Assembly: GCA_024642005.1 (NCBI GenBank)
Contig: JAHECA010000007.1
Span: forward strand, 62,001 to 126,000
DNA from: Robiginitalea sp.
GTDB lineage: Bacteria > Bacteroidota > Bacteroidia > Flavobacteriales > Flavobacteriaceae
Reading direction: 5' to 3'
DNA length: 64,000 nucleotides
The stretch's first letter is position 1. Each line of letters begins with the position of its first letter. A program made the position numbers and the translations under genes. Below, in pieces: positions 24,232 through 32,165 of this stretch. Under the pieces are notes generated by a model, which searched no databases, was not told the origin of the DNA, and worked only from the letters and a program-made list of their open reading frames with translations.

Positions 24232-26490
24232 ATGAAAGAAATCCGCAAGCTTATACGGGAACATTACGGCCTGGAAAACATTAGCCTTAAACCCCTTGAG
24301 GGTTATGAAGACAAGACCTACCTCATGGCAGCCGGGAAAGACAGCTGGATTTTGAAAGAGCACCTCCCCGCACCCGGACTTACAGAACGTATATCTCTGG
24401 AAGAAAGGCTTATGAGCCATTTTGATTCAACTGATACTTACTCATTTCCGAAGCACCTCCTTACCCACTCCGGGCAGGAAGCCCTGGTGGTCGAAAACCG
24501 GGTTTACCGTGTATTGAGCTACCTGAAAGGCACTTTTATGGGTGAGCTGCCGCCGGCCGATCGACCCATTGCTTCCTGGGGGCGGCTCCTGGGTGTACTC
24601 GCCCGAAAAGCTCAGGACTTTACCGGCCCGGTGACCCGGGAGCCTGAACCCCTCCCCTGGGACCTCCAACACCTGGCCATGCATAGGGCTTCCCTGAAGG
24701 CCCATGTGAAGGACCCGCACCTGGCTGCCTTAATCGCCTATTTCTTCGGTCAATACGATGCCGAGGTGGAACCGCACCGATTTGAGCTGCGCAAAGGGTT
24801 CATATACAACGACGCCAACGAGTGGAATATCCTGCTTCAAAACGGTGAAATAACCGGCCTGATCGATTTCGGAGACAGTTGTTATTCCTGGCTTGTGAAC
24901 GACCTGGCCGTTGGCCTGGCCTACGCACTTATGGACCAGCCCGACCCTCTGGAAACAGCCCGGACGTTTGTTGAGGCCTACTGCAGCGAAAGCGACCTTT
25001 TGCCCCTTGAAGCCGACCTGCTATACTACCTGATTGCCGGACGCCTGTGTATGAGTTTGTGCAATTCGGCAAAAGCCAAAAGCCACCAGCCCGATTCGGG
25101 TTATATCTCAATCAGTGAAGCACCCGCAAGGAATCTCCTCTATGCCTGGTTGAAAATAAACCCCAGGTCTGCTTCCCGCCTTTTCAGGCAGGCAGCTGGC
25201 CTGCCTGTACCCGAACCAGTCGACGGTGCTTCTTTCCGGGAGCGTCGCCAACGCCATTTCAGCCCGGCCCTGAGTCTGAGCTACCGCAATCCAATCGTAA
25301 TGGAACGGGCTGCCTTCCAGTATATGTACGCCGCAGACGGGGCCACCTTTCTGGATGCCTATAACAACATCATGCTGGTCGGGCATGCCCACCCCCATGT
25401 AGTGGAGCAGGGCTGTGCCGCCCTGAGACGGCTCAACACCAATACGCGCTACCATTATGAAGCCCTGCTTTCCTACGCCGAGCGCCTCCTTGCCCGTTTT
25501 CCGCCACAGCTTTCGAAGGTCTTTTTTGTGAATTCGGGAAGCGCGGCCACCGACCTGGCGCTGCGGCTGGCGCGCTGGTATACCGGAAACCGCAAAGTTG
25601 CGGCCCTTGAAAGCGGTTACCACGGCAACACCGAAGCGGCCCTTGCGGTGAGCCCTTACAAGCACCGGGGCGGGACGGTTTACCCTGACACCCTGGTTTG
25701 CCCCCTCCCCAAGGTATTTGGGTCGGGCCTGCCCGACGACGGCAGCGCTGGTGTCCGTTTTGGGACAGGGTGTTGTGAGCTCCTGAAAAAAGAGACGGAG
25801 TCGCTGGCTGCTTTTATTGCCGAACCCGTCGTGGGCTGCGGGGGGCAGGTACCGCTTCCGGAAGGTTATTTACAAACCCTCTATCCGGCTATTCGGGCCA
25901 TGGGGGGCGTCTGTATCAGCGACGAGGTGCAGGTGGGCTTTGGCAGGCTGGGGCAACACTTCTGGGGATTTGAAATGCAGGGCGTGGTACCCGACATCGT
26001 GGTACTGGGCAAGCCCATGGGGAATGGCCACCCGATTGGCGCTGTGGTTTGCACCGAACCCATAGCAGAGGCTTTTGCCCGGGGGCCCGAATTTTTCAGC
26101 TCTTTTGGCGGCAACCCGGTTTCCTGTACCATAGGAGAGGCCGTCCTGGACGTCATGGACCGTGAAGGACTGGCCGCACATGCCCGCGAGGTCGGACGGT
26201 ATCTGGCAGACGGGCTGTGCCAACTGCAGGGAAACTACCCCCACCTTGCCGACGTTCGCGGCACGGGCCTGTTCCTTGGGGTGGAGCTTGCCGACTCCCG
26301 TGGCGCACCGGCCACCCATTGGGCAAAGGCCCTTAAAGAGGGGTTGAGAGAGCGCCAGGTTCTGATTGGAACAGACGGGCCTTATGACAACGTGTTGAAA
26401 ATTAAACCCCCACTACCCTTCGACCGGCATAATTGTGATGAATTACTGGATAAAATTGAGGTTATAATAAAAGAAATCCCATTTATTTGA
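24232..26490 (+). CDS. APH-kinase / class-III aminotransferase fusion protein
   Basis: A 752-residue two-domain protein. Residues 1 to about 330 form an aminoglycoside/choline-kinase-like fold: Lys42 (WILKEH), catalytic loop YNDANEWN (Asp194, Asn199) and metal-binding LIDFGD. Residues about 345-752 form a class-III PLP enzyme: NSGSAATDLALR for phosphate binding, DEVQVGFGRLG and the Schiff-base Lys594 in VLGKPMGNG. The animal relatives of the PLP domain (AGXT2L1/2) are phospholyases acting on phosphoethanolamine or phosphohydroxylysine. A kinase fused to such an enzyme could first phosphorylate and then eliminate or transaminate an amino alcohol; this is inference. The first loop residue is Tyr instead of His. 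Confidence 0.88.
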   Translation: MKEIRKLIREHYGLENISLKPLEGYEDKTYLMAAGKDSWILKEHLPAPGLTERISLEERLMSHFDSTDTYSFPKHLLTHSGQEALVVENRVYRVLSYLKGTFMGELPPADRPIASWGRLLGVLARKAQDFTGPVTREPEPLPWDLQHLAMHRASLKAHVKDPHLAALIAYFFGQYDAEVEPHRFELRKGFIYNDANEWNILLQNGEITGLIDFGDSCYSWLVNDLAVGLAYALMDQPDPLETARTFVEAYCSESDLLPLEADLLYYLIAGRLCMSLCNSAKAKSHQPDSGYISISEAPARNLLYAWLKINPRSASRLFRQAAGLPVPEPVDGASFRERRQRHFSPALSLSYRNPIVMERAAFQYMYAADGATFLDAYNNIMLVGHAHPHVVEQGCAALRRLNTNTRYHYEALLSYAERLLARFPPQLSKVFFVNSGSAATDLALRLARWYTGNRKVAALESGYHGNTEAALAVSPYKHRGGTVYPDTLVCPLPKVFGSGLPDDGSAGVRFGTGCCELLKKETESLAAFIAEPVVGCGGQVPLPEGYLQTLYPAIRAMGGVCISDEVQVGFGRLGQHFWGFEMQGVVPDIVVLGKPMGNGHPIGAVVCTEPIAEAFARGPEFFSSFGGNPVSCTIGEAVLDVMDREGLAAHAREVGRYLADGLCQLQGNYPHLADVRGTGLFLGVELADSRGAPATHWAKALKEGLRERQVLIGTDGPYDNVLKIKPPLPFDRHNCDELLDKIEVIIKEIPFI

Positions 26491-26532
26491 TGGATTATTA
26501 ATATTTTAGCGGTAACCTTAGACAATCAACCT

Positions 26533-26913
26533 ATGAAGAGTTCCCCAAAAAATGACCTCGGCCTGCTCTTGCTCCGCATAGCGGGTTCTGGTTTAATGCT
26601 TACCCATGGCGTCCCGAAGCTTATGAATTATTTCGGGGAAGAGCCCATCCAGTTCGGCAACCCCATCGGCATCGGCTCAGGGCCTTCCCACTTCCTGGTC
26701 ATGTTCGCCGAAGTATTCTGTGCATTTCTGGTCCTGATCGGCTTAAAAACCCGCTGGGCTGCCATACCGGTAGTTATCGACATGCTGGTGGCCGCCTTTA
26801 TCGCACATGCCGCCGACCCGATCGGTGCCCGGGAAAAATCCTTGTTATTCGCGGCCATTTTCATCAGCATTTTCCTGATGGGGCCCGGGAGGTACAGCCT
26901 CGACCGGAAGTAA
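26533..26913 (+). CDS. DoxX-family membrane protein
   Basis: A 126-residue protein with four hydrophobic helices and the DoxX N-terminal block (LGLLLLRIAGSGLMLTHGVPKL), AEVFCAFLVLIGLKTRW in the middle and GPGRYSLDR at the end. DoxX-like proteins are small inner-membrane proteins linked to redox or sulfur metabolism in a few species; the function here is unknown. It converges on holA, with a 6-base gap. Confidence 0.85.
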   Translation: MKSSPKNDLGLLLLRIAGSGLMLTHGVPKLMNYFGEEPIQFGNPIGIGSGPSHFLVMFAEVFCAFLVLIGLKTRWAAIPVVIDMLVAAFIAHAADPIGAREKSLLFAAIFISIFLMGPGRYSLDRK

Positions 26914-26919
26914 GATCTT

Positions 26920-27924
26920 TCAGACTATTTTAAACAGGAGTTCCTGAAGCAGGTCTTGTTGCGAAAGGGAGGAAGAACCAACCCCTTTTCCCTTCAGGTC
27001 CATTTCGCGGAGCACCCCCACTATGCGGCTAACCTGCTTCATCGGGTAATTGCGCGCAGCGGTCTGGTATTCGCTTACGAAATAGGGATTGATGCGCAGG
27101 GCCTGGGCCACGTGTTTCGGACTGTGATCGCCCAGGCCATGGTATTGCAACAATTGGGTGAAAAAGGTATGCAACAGGGCCACAGTAAGCACAAACGGGT
27201 TTTCCTTTGGGTTCTGGACGAAGTATTTGATGATTTGGGTGGCGCGCGGGATATCGCGCTCGGCAATGGCCTTTTTGAGCTCGAAATTATTGAAGTCCTT
27301 GCTGATGCCGATATGGTCCTCGATGGTCTGGGGGGTAATTTCGGCCCCTACCGGCAAAACAATTTTCAGCTTGTCGAGTTCATTAGAGATGCGGCTCAGA
27401 TCGGTGCCCAGGTACTCCACCAGCATGGCTGCCGCCTTATGCGATATTTTCAGGTCGTTCCCAGATAAAACCCGCCGGATCCAGTCGGCTACCTGGCTCT
27501 CGTAAAGCTTTTTGCTTTCAAACACCACGGCATTTCCGGACTTCAGGGTCTTGATCAGCTTTTTGCGCTTGTCTAGGGTCTTGTATTTATAACAGATAAC
27601 CAGAATGGTGGAGGGCTGCGGATTTGCGGCGTAATCTGCCAATTGCTCGATGGTGCGGCTCAGGTGTTGTGCCTCGCGAACAATGACTACCTGGTAGTCC
27701 GACATCATCGGATACCGCTTGGCCTGGCCGATAACATCGTCCAGGGAAGTGTCTTTCCCGTACAGGACCATCTGGTTAAACCCCCGCTCTTCCTCCGTAA
27801 GGACGTTGTTGGCAATGAATTCGGAAATGCGGTCGATGTAGTAAGGCTCCTCCCCCATCAGAAAATAAAGGGGCACCAGCCGCCGTGCGCGGATGTCGTC
27901 GACCAGTTGTTTCACTTCATCCAT
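26920..27924 (-). CDS. holA: DNA polymerase III subunit delta
   Basis: A 334-residue AAA+-fold clamp-loader subunit that opens the beta clamp. The N-terminus (LVPLYFLMGEEPYYIDR) matches the family; GFNQMVLYG, MMSDYQVVIVREAQ and LGTDLSRISNELDKL are conserved. As usual for delta, there is no intact Walker A. Divergent from the HsdR_N-domain gene at 27951, an arrangement I recall as common in Bacteroidota. Confidence 0.93.
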   Translation of the reverse strand: MDEVKQLVDDIRARRLVPLYFLMGEEPYYIDRISEFIANNVLTEEERGFNQMVLYGKDTSLDDVIGQAKRYPMMSDYQVVIVREAQHLSRTIEQLADYAANPQPSTILVICYKYKTLDKRKKLIKTLKSGNAVVFESKKLYESQVADWIRRVLSGNDLKISHKAAAMLVEYLGTDLSRISNELDKLKIVLPVGAEITPQTIEDHIGISKDFNNFELKKAIAERDIPRATQIIKYFVQNPKENPFVLTVALLHTFFTQLLQYHGLGDHSPKHVAQALRINPYFVSEYQTAARNYPMKQVSRIVGVLREMDLKGKGVGSSSLSQQDLLQELLFKIV

Positions 27925-27950
27925 AGGGAAAAATAACGGACATTTGCAGT

Positions 27951-28418
27951 ATGATGGATCTCAATTTTCCGAGGTATCCCTTCCGTTTCAAAAGTAGGGA
28001 AAATAAACTCCTTGTCTTTGACATGATCCGCAAAAAGTACGTGTCGCTGCAACCTGAGGAATGGGTGCGGCAGCACTGTCTGCATTTTTTGGTCACCGAC
28101 AAGGGCTACCCGCCGGGACGGGTTTTGGTGGAACGCAAACTCGAGGTGCACGGGCTAACCAAGCGTCTCGACCTGGCGGTTTGCGACGCCCGCGGCCAGA
28201 TAGAGGTGCTCGTCGAATGCAAGGCCCCTGACGTGTCCATTGACCAGGAGGTTTTCGATCAGATAGCCCGTTATAATATGGAGGCCCAAGCCCGCTACCT
28301 GATGGTTAGCAATGGCCTGCAGCATATTTTTTGCCAGATGGATTACAGACGGCAGCGTTACGTCTTCCTCGAAGACCTGCCCGCGTTCGGGGCCGGGGCA
28401 AACCCTGAAAAAGGCTAG
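27951..28418 (+). CDS. Orphan HsdR_N-domain (PD-(D/E)xK nuclease-like) protein
   Basis: A 155-residue protein similar to the 'type I restriction enzyme R protein N-terminal' domain (HSDR_N_2). The nuclease-type core is visible: RLDLAV (Asp) followed by VLVECKAP (E-x-K), with the later YNMEAQARYLMVSNG block. No HsdM, HsdS or helicase domain is nearby, so this is not a restriction system. Role unknown; the divergent pairing with holA hints at DNA metabolism. Start at 27951 or the next ATG at 27954. Confidence 0.8.
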   Translation: MMDLNFPRYPFRFKSRENKLLVFDMIRKKYVSLQPEEWVRQHCLHFLVTDKGYPPGRVLVERKLEVHGLTKRLDLAVCDARGQIEVLVECKAPDVSIDQEVFDQIARYNMEAQARYLMVSNGLQHIFCQMDYRRQRYVFLEDLPAFGAGANPEKG

Positions 28419-28514
28419 CCAAAACCGGCACCATTCCCGCTCGCTTCCGAAAATTATTGTTTACTTTGTCCCCTTTCTGCCACCGGGCAATTCCCGGTGC
28501 CAATCCCAACCCGG

Positions 28515-29519
28515 ATGCCATCAATCGCCATTGTGATTCTAAACTGGAACGGCAGGCAACTGCTGGAGCGTTTTCTGCCTTCGGTGTTACAATTCAGCCA
28601 TGGAGCAACCGTATACGTGGCCGACAACGCTTCAGAAGACGACTCCATTTCCTTTCTGGAGTCGGCCTATCCGCAGGTGCGCATCATCCGCAATTCGGTA
28701 AATGAAGGCTTTGCCGGTGGCTATAACCGGGCCCTGCAGTCGGTGGAGGAAGACCTCTGGTGCCTGCTCAATTCAGATGTCCAGGTAACAGAAGGGTGGC
28801 TCGCACCCGTCATCCGGCTTTTTGACTCGACTCCCGGAGTGGGCATAGTGCAGCCCAAAATCAAAGACCTGTTGCGACCCGACTCCTTCGAGTACGCCGG
28901 GGCGGCCGGCGGGTTCGTCGACCTGTTTGGCTACCCGTTTTGCCGGGGGCGTATATTCCAGAGTCTGGAAACCGATACCGGCCAGTACGACGATATGCGC
29001 GAAATTTTTTGGGCCACGGGCGCCTGTATGTTTATCCGGAAAGAGGTGTTTACGGCCCTGGGCGGGTTCGACCCCGACTACTTCGCCCATCAGGAAGAGG
29101 TAGACCTCTGCTGGAGGGCGCACAACCACGGTTACAAGGTTATGTACACAGGGCACTCCACGGTTTACCATCTTGGGGGCTCTACCCTGAGCAACATGAA
29201 CCCCAAGAAGACCTACCTCAATTTTCGCAATTCCCTGTTCTCCATCACCAAAAACCTCCCCCGCAAAAAGGCTTTCCCCATCGTACTGGCCAGACTGCTT
29301 CTCGACGCCCTGGCAGCTGCCCGCTTTATCTTCCAGGGAAGGGGCAGGCATGCAACAGCCATAATCCGGGCCCATTTCAGTTACTACCGCCAGGTCGGGA
29401 AGATGCTCCGCAAACGCGAAAAGGTGCGTTTCGTACAAAAATATTATGCGACAACATCCATAGTATGGTCTTATTACGTAAATGGAGTAAAGAATTTTAA
29501 CATTTTAGTAAAAGATTAA
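28515..29519 (+). CDS. Glycosyltransferase family 2
   Basis: A 334-residue GT-A enzyme of the rhamnosyltransferase-like group. Nucleotide-binding start IVILNWNGRQLL, VADNAS and the LLNSDVQ (DxD-like) segment are followed by GACMFIRKEVF and the acceptor/base region HQEEVDLCWRA. The C-terminus has amphipathic helices but no long membrane-span cluster. The ATG at 28515 is preferred over the GTG at 28497 because the family motif begins at once. It likely adds a sugar to a surface glycan; donor unknown. It stands alone rather than in a polysaccharide cluster. Confidence 0.88.
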   Translation: MPSIAIVILNWNGRQLLERFLPSVLQFSHGATVYVADNASEDDSISFLESAYPQVRIIRNSVNEGFAGGYNRALQSVEEDLWCLLNSDVQVTEGWLAPVIRLFDSTPGVGIVQPKIKDLLRPDSFEYAGAAGGFVDLFGYPFCRGRIFQSLETDTGQYDDMREIFWATGACMFIRKEVFTALGGFDPDYFAHQEEVDLCWRAHNHGYKVMYTGHSTVYHLGGSTLSNMNPKKTYLNFRNSLFSITKNLPRKKAFPIVLARLLLDALAAARFIFQGRGRHATAIIRAHFSYYRQVGKMLRKREKVRFVQKYYATTSIVWSYYVNGVKNFNILVKD

Positions 29520-29552
29520 CGGATGGGTGCTTATACCACTTGGCCTTTTATC

Positions 29553-29560
29553 TAATTTTG
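29553..29560 (+). promoter_or_regulatory. -7 box (TAATTTTG) for the OmpA-like gene
   Basis: Exact TAnnTTTG match with a leader of about 47 bases to the ATG at 29614, consistent with a well-expressed envelope gene. Confidence 0.6.
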
Positions 29561-29613
29561 TTTTGAATTCGTAACTAAAGCAAACTTCAAATCCTTAACA
29601 AATAATACCAATT

Positions 29614-30477
29614 ATGAAAAGAATCATGATCGGCTTTCTGGGACTGGCCCTAGCCCTTTCTTCCTGCGTATCGCAAAAGAAATACGCCGAACTGGAAGCC
29701 AAGCAAAAAGAAACCCAAGACCTGCTCAACTCAGCTACTGTTAAACTGAACGGCTGCTTGGAAGACAAGGCCACTGCGGAGGCCCGGATGAGAACTCTGG
29801 AAGAGCAAAACTCCTTTCTGAAGGCTAACAACCAGGAACTCATCAACAATATGGGGAACCTGACCACCCTGACTGCCAAGGGCGCAGACAACCTAGAGAA
29901 ATCGCTTGAGAGCCTCAAGGAGAAAGACCTTACAATCCGCAAACTGCAAGATGCAATTACCCGTCGCGACTCCGTGAACCTCGCCCTTGTACAGAGCCTG
30001 AAAGGGGTGCTGGGCAACCTGGACGATTCAGACATCGAAATCAGCGTGGAGAAAGGCGTGGTATTTGTCTCTATCTCTGATAAACTGTTGTTCCGTAGCG
30101 GCAGCTACACCGTAACCGACGCCGCCAAGCAGGTTCTGGGCAAGGTCGCTCAGGTGGTGAATAACAAGCCTGACTTTGAATTCATGGTAGAAGGACATAC
30201 CGATAACGTACCCTACCGCAGTGGCGTACTGCTCGACAACTGGGACCTGAGCGCCAAGCGCGCCACTTCAGTGGTTCGTATCCTTCAGAATGATTTCGGC
30301 GTAGATCCTGCCCGCATGACTGCTGCCGGAAGAAGCTATTACATTCCTTTGGTATCTAACGATACTTCAGAAAACCGCGGCAGAAACCGCCGGACCCGTA
30401 TCGTGGTGCTGCCCAAACTGGATCAGTTCTACTCCATGATCGAGGAGGGGATGAAAGATCCTGCCATCAACAAATAA
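29614..30477 (+). CDS. OmpA-family peptidoglycan-binding lipoprotein
   Basis: A 287-residue lipoprotein: lipobox ALSSC (Cys18), coiled coil over about 22-125, then an OmpA-like domain (about 150-270) with FRSGSYTVTDAA, GHTDN (Asp197, the diaminopimelate-binding Asp), NWDLSAKRAT and NRGRNRRTRIVV (the Arg contact). It anchors the outer membrane to peptidoglycan. A degenerate paralogue is encoded at 36538-37326. Monocistronic, between its own promoter and a strong terminator. Confidence 0.92.
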   Translation: MKRIMIGFLGLALALSSCVSQKKYAELEAKQKETQDLLNSATVKLNGCLEDKATAEARMRTLEEQNSFLKANNQELINNMGNLTTLTAKGADNLEKSLESLKEKDLTIRKLQDAITRRDSVNLALVQSLKGVLGNLDDSDIEISVEKGVVFVSISDKLLFRSGSYTVTDAAKQVLGKVAQVVNNKPDFEFMVEGHTDNVPYRSGVLLDNWDLSAKRATSVVRILQNDFGVDPARMTAAGRSYYIPLVSNDTSENRGRNRRTRIVVLPKLDQFYSMIEEGMKDPAINK

Positions 30478-30496
30478 TCGGCCTCGGTCGAAAAGA

Positions 30497-30522
30497 AAAC
30501 CCCGCCATATGGCGGGGTTTTT
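30497..30522. terminator. Bidirectional rho-independent terminator
   Basis: CCCCGCC-ATAT-GGCGGGG perfect stem, with an A-run before and a T-run after. It serves the OmpA-like gene and the convergent gene ending at 30526. Confidence 0.9.
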
Positions 30523-30525
30523 GTT

Positions 30526-31146
30526 TTACAGGATGTTCAGGTCGCCCTTGCCTTCTCGCACCACTTCGGGTTCAGGCCCGGAAAGGTCGATCACGGTCGA
30601 GGCCACATTGCCGCCGTATCCGCCATCGACCACGACATCTACCAGGTTCTGCCACTTTTCGTAGATGAGCTCGGGATCGGTCGTGTACTCGATTACGTCG
30701 TCGTCGTCGCGGATGGAAGTGGAGACGATGGGGCTTCCAAGCGCCCGCACGAGTGCCTGTGCAATAGCATTGTCAGGGATGCGGATACCCACCGTCTTTT
30801 TCCTTTTAAAATCTTTGGGCAGGTTGTTTCCGCCCGGCAATATAAAGGTATAGGGGCCCGGTAGTGCTCGTTTCAGGATTTTAAAAGTGCGTGTATCGAT
30901 CTGTCGCACGTAGTCGGATAGATTGCTCAGGTCGGCACAGATAAAAGACCAGTTGGCCTTATCGAGCTTAACCCCTTTGAGACGGGCCAGGCGTTCCAGG
31001 GCCCTGGAATTGGTCAGGTCGCAACCCAGGCCGTACACCGTATCAGTCGGGTAGATAACCAACCCCCCATTACGCAGTACCTCCACCACCTGGCCAACAG
31101 CCCTGGGGTTTGGGTTTTCTTCGTATATCTTGATAAGTTGCGACAT
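30526..31146 (-). CDS. TsaC/YciO-family threonylcarbamoyl-AMP synthase-like protein
   Basis: A 206-residue YrdC-fold protein. GGLVIYPTDTVYGLGCD, FICADLSNLSDY, LPGPYTFIL and GIRIPDN match the TsaC/Sua5/YciO family. The TsaC branch makes L-threonylcarbamoyladenylate for tRNA t6A37; the sequence details look closest to the YciO branch, whose role is less clear. An 11-base palindrome identical to operator O1 lies 36-46 bases upstream of the ATG. Downstream of the GH16 gene on the same strand. Confidence 0.85.
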   Translation of the reverse strand: MSQLIKIYEENPNPRAVGQVVEVLRNGGLVIYPTDTVYGLGCDLTNSRALERLARLKGVKLDKANWSFICADLSNLSDYVRQIDTRTFKILKRALPGPYTFILPGGNNLPKDFKRKKTVGIRIPDNAIAQALVRALGSPIVSTSIRDDDDVIEYTTDPELIYEKWQNLVDVVVDGGYGGNVASTVIDLSGPEPEVVREGKGDLNIL

Positions 31147-31181
31147 GATTTTGGACTTGTCTGCGTTACGGCCCGATACAG

Positions 31182-31192
31182 GGAAATATTCC
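31182..31192. promoter_or_regulatory. O1-identical 11-mer (GGAAATATTCC) upstream of the TsaC-like gene
   Basis: Same 11 bases as the core of operator O1, located between the GH16 stop and the TsaC-like start. The TTGG/CCAA extensions are not kept and no clear promoter box is nearby, so it could be chance. Confidence 0.25.
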
Positions 31193-32091
31193 TATTTAAC
31201 CTGGTACACCCGCACGTAATCGACCTCCATAACGGCCGGAAAAATGGTGTCGTCAACCCCCTGAAGACCGCCCCAGTTTCCACCTACGGCGATATTCATC
31301 AAAAAATAAAAGGGTTGGCCAAACGGCCAGTTTTCGGCCGAAGTAGGTGAGGGACGCACAAAAGCAAGCTGTACATTGGCCGGGTCGTCGAGATAGAATT
31401 TTATGTAGTCGCGCGTCCAAAGCACCCCGTAATTGTGGAAGGCCTCTTCAATGGTCTCAAGGCGTACCGGTCCCGTGGTGATCTGGGTGCCGATCTGGTG
31501 GTTATTGGCTGTGCTGTGCAGTGAAAAATGTACCTGATCGGGCTCATAACTCACATATTCCATGATGTCGATCTCCCCGCAGCCCGGCCAGCCCACGGAA
31601 CCTATATTATTGCCCAACATCCATAAGGCCGGCCAGATACCATTCCCCTTGTGTTCCGGGATGCGGGCCCTTATTTCAAGGCGCCCGTATGTGAAGGATT
31701 TTCTGCTGTTCAGCCTTGCAGACTCGTAATCGCCCACATGCTGCCCCGGGCCGGTTTTATGGGCGGTAATCTTGAGTGTTCCGTCACTGACCTCGGTTAC
31801 GCCCGTTTCGACATAGTTCTGCCACTCGTTATTGCCCCAGCCATGGGCACCGGTTTCAAAGCTCCAGTTATCGGCGTTGAGGGCATTGCCGTCGAATTCG
31901 TCGCTCCACACCAGTTCGGCGGCCTCCCAGTAGGCAGGGTCCTGAACATTGGGCAGTTCTGAAGTCGGGGTTTCATCGACCCCAGAATCTTCTTGCGGAT
32001 CAGACGAATTCTGACAAGACGCAATGCCCATCGGAATCCATAAGGCAATCAGGAAAAACGGGCGGGAGCAACGGCTGGGAATCTTTACCAT
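31192..32091 (-). CDS. Glycoside hydrolase family 16 (laminarinase-like) lipoprotein
   Basis: A 299-residue secreted beta-glucanase. Lipobox GIASC (Cys26), an acidic linker, then the GH16 jelly roll from WSDEFDG (about 62). The catalytic motif EIDIME gives nucleophile Glu173, Asp175 and acid/base Glu178. The beta-bulge type (E-x-D-x-x-E) and the nearby NNEWQNY suit the laminarinase/endo-1,3-beta-glucanase group. It likely cuts algal laminarin at the cell surface. No susCD pair is adjacent. Confidence 0.92.
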   Translation of the reverse strand: MVKIPSRCSRPFFLIALWIPMGIASCQNSSDPQEDSGVDETPTSELPNVQDPAYWEAAELVWSDEFDGNALNADNWSFETGAHGWGNNEWQNYVETGVTEVSDGTLKITAHKTGPGQHVGDYESARLNSRKSFTYGRLEIRARIPEHKGNGIWPALWMLGNNIGSVGWPGCGEIDIMEYVSYEPDQVHFSLHSTANNHQIGTQITTGPVRLETIEEAFHNYGVLWTRDYIKFYLDDPANVQLAFVRPSPTSAENWPFGQPFYFLMNIAVGGNWGGLQGVDDTIFPAVMEVDYVRVYQVK

Positions 32092-32165
32092 ATTTATGTG
32101 TGTGAATTGGTTAAGGCGCCCTCAAGATACGACTATTTGGACATCCGAGCCCTGGGGCGAGTCGC

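Noticed and set aside
27951-28418. Type I restriction-modification system
   Set aside because: Only an HsdR_N-like domain is present; no helicase, methylase or specificity subunit nearby.
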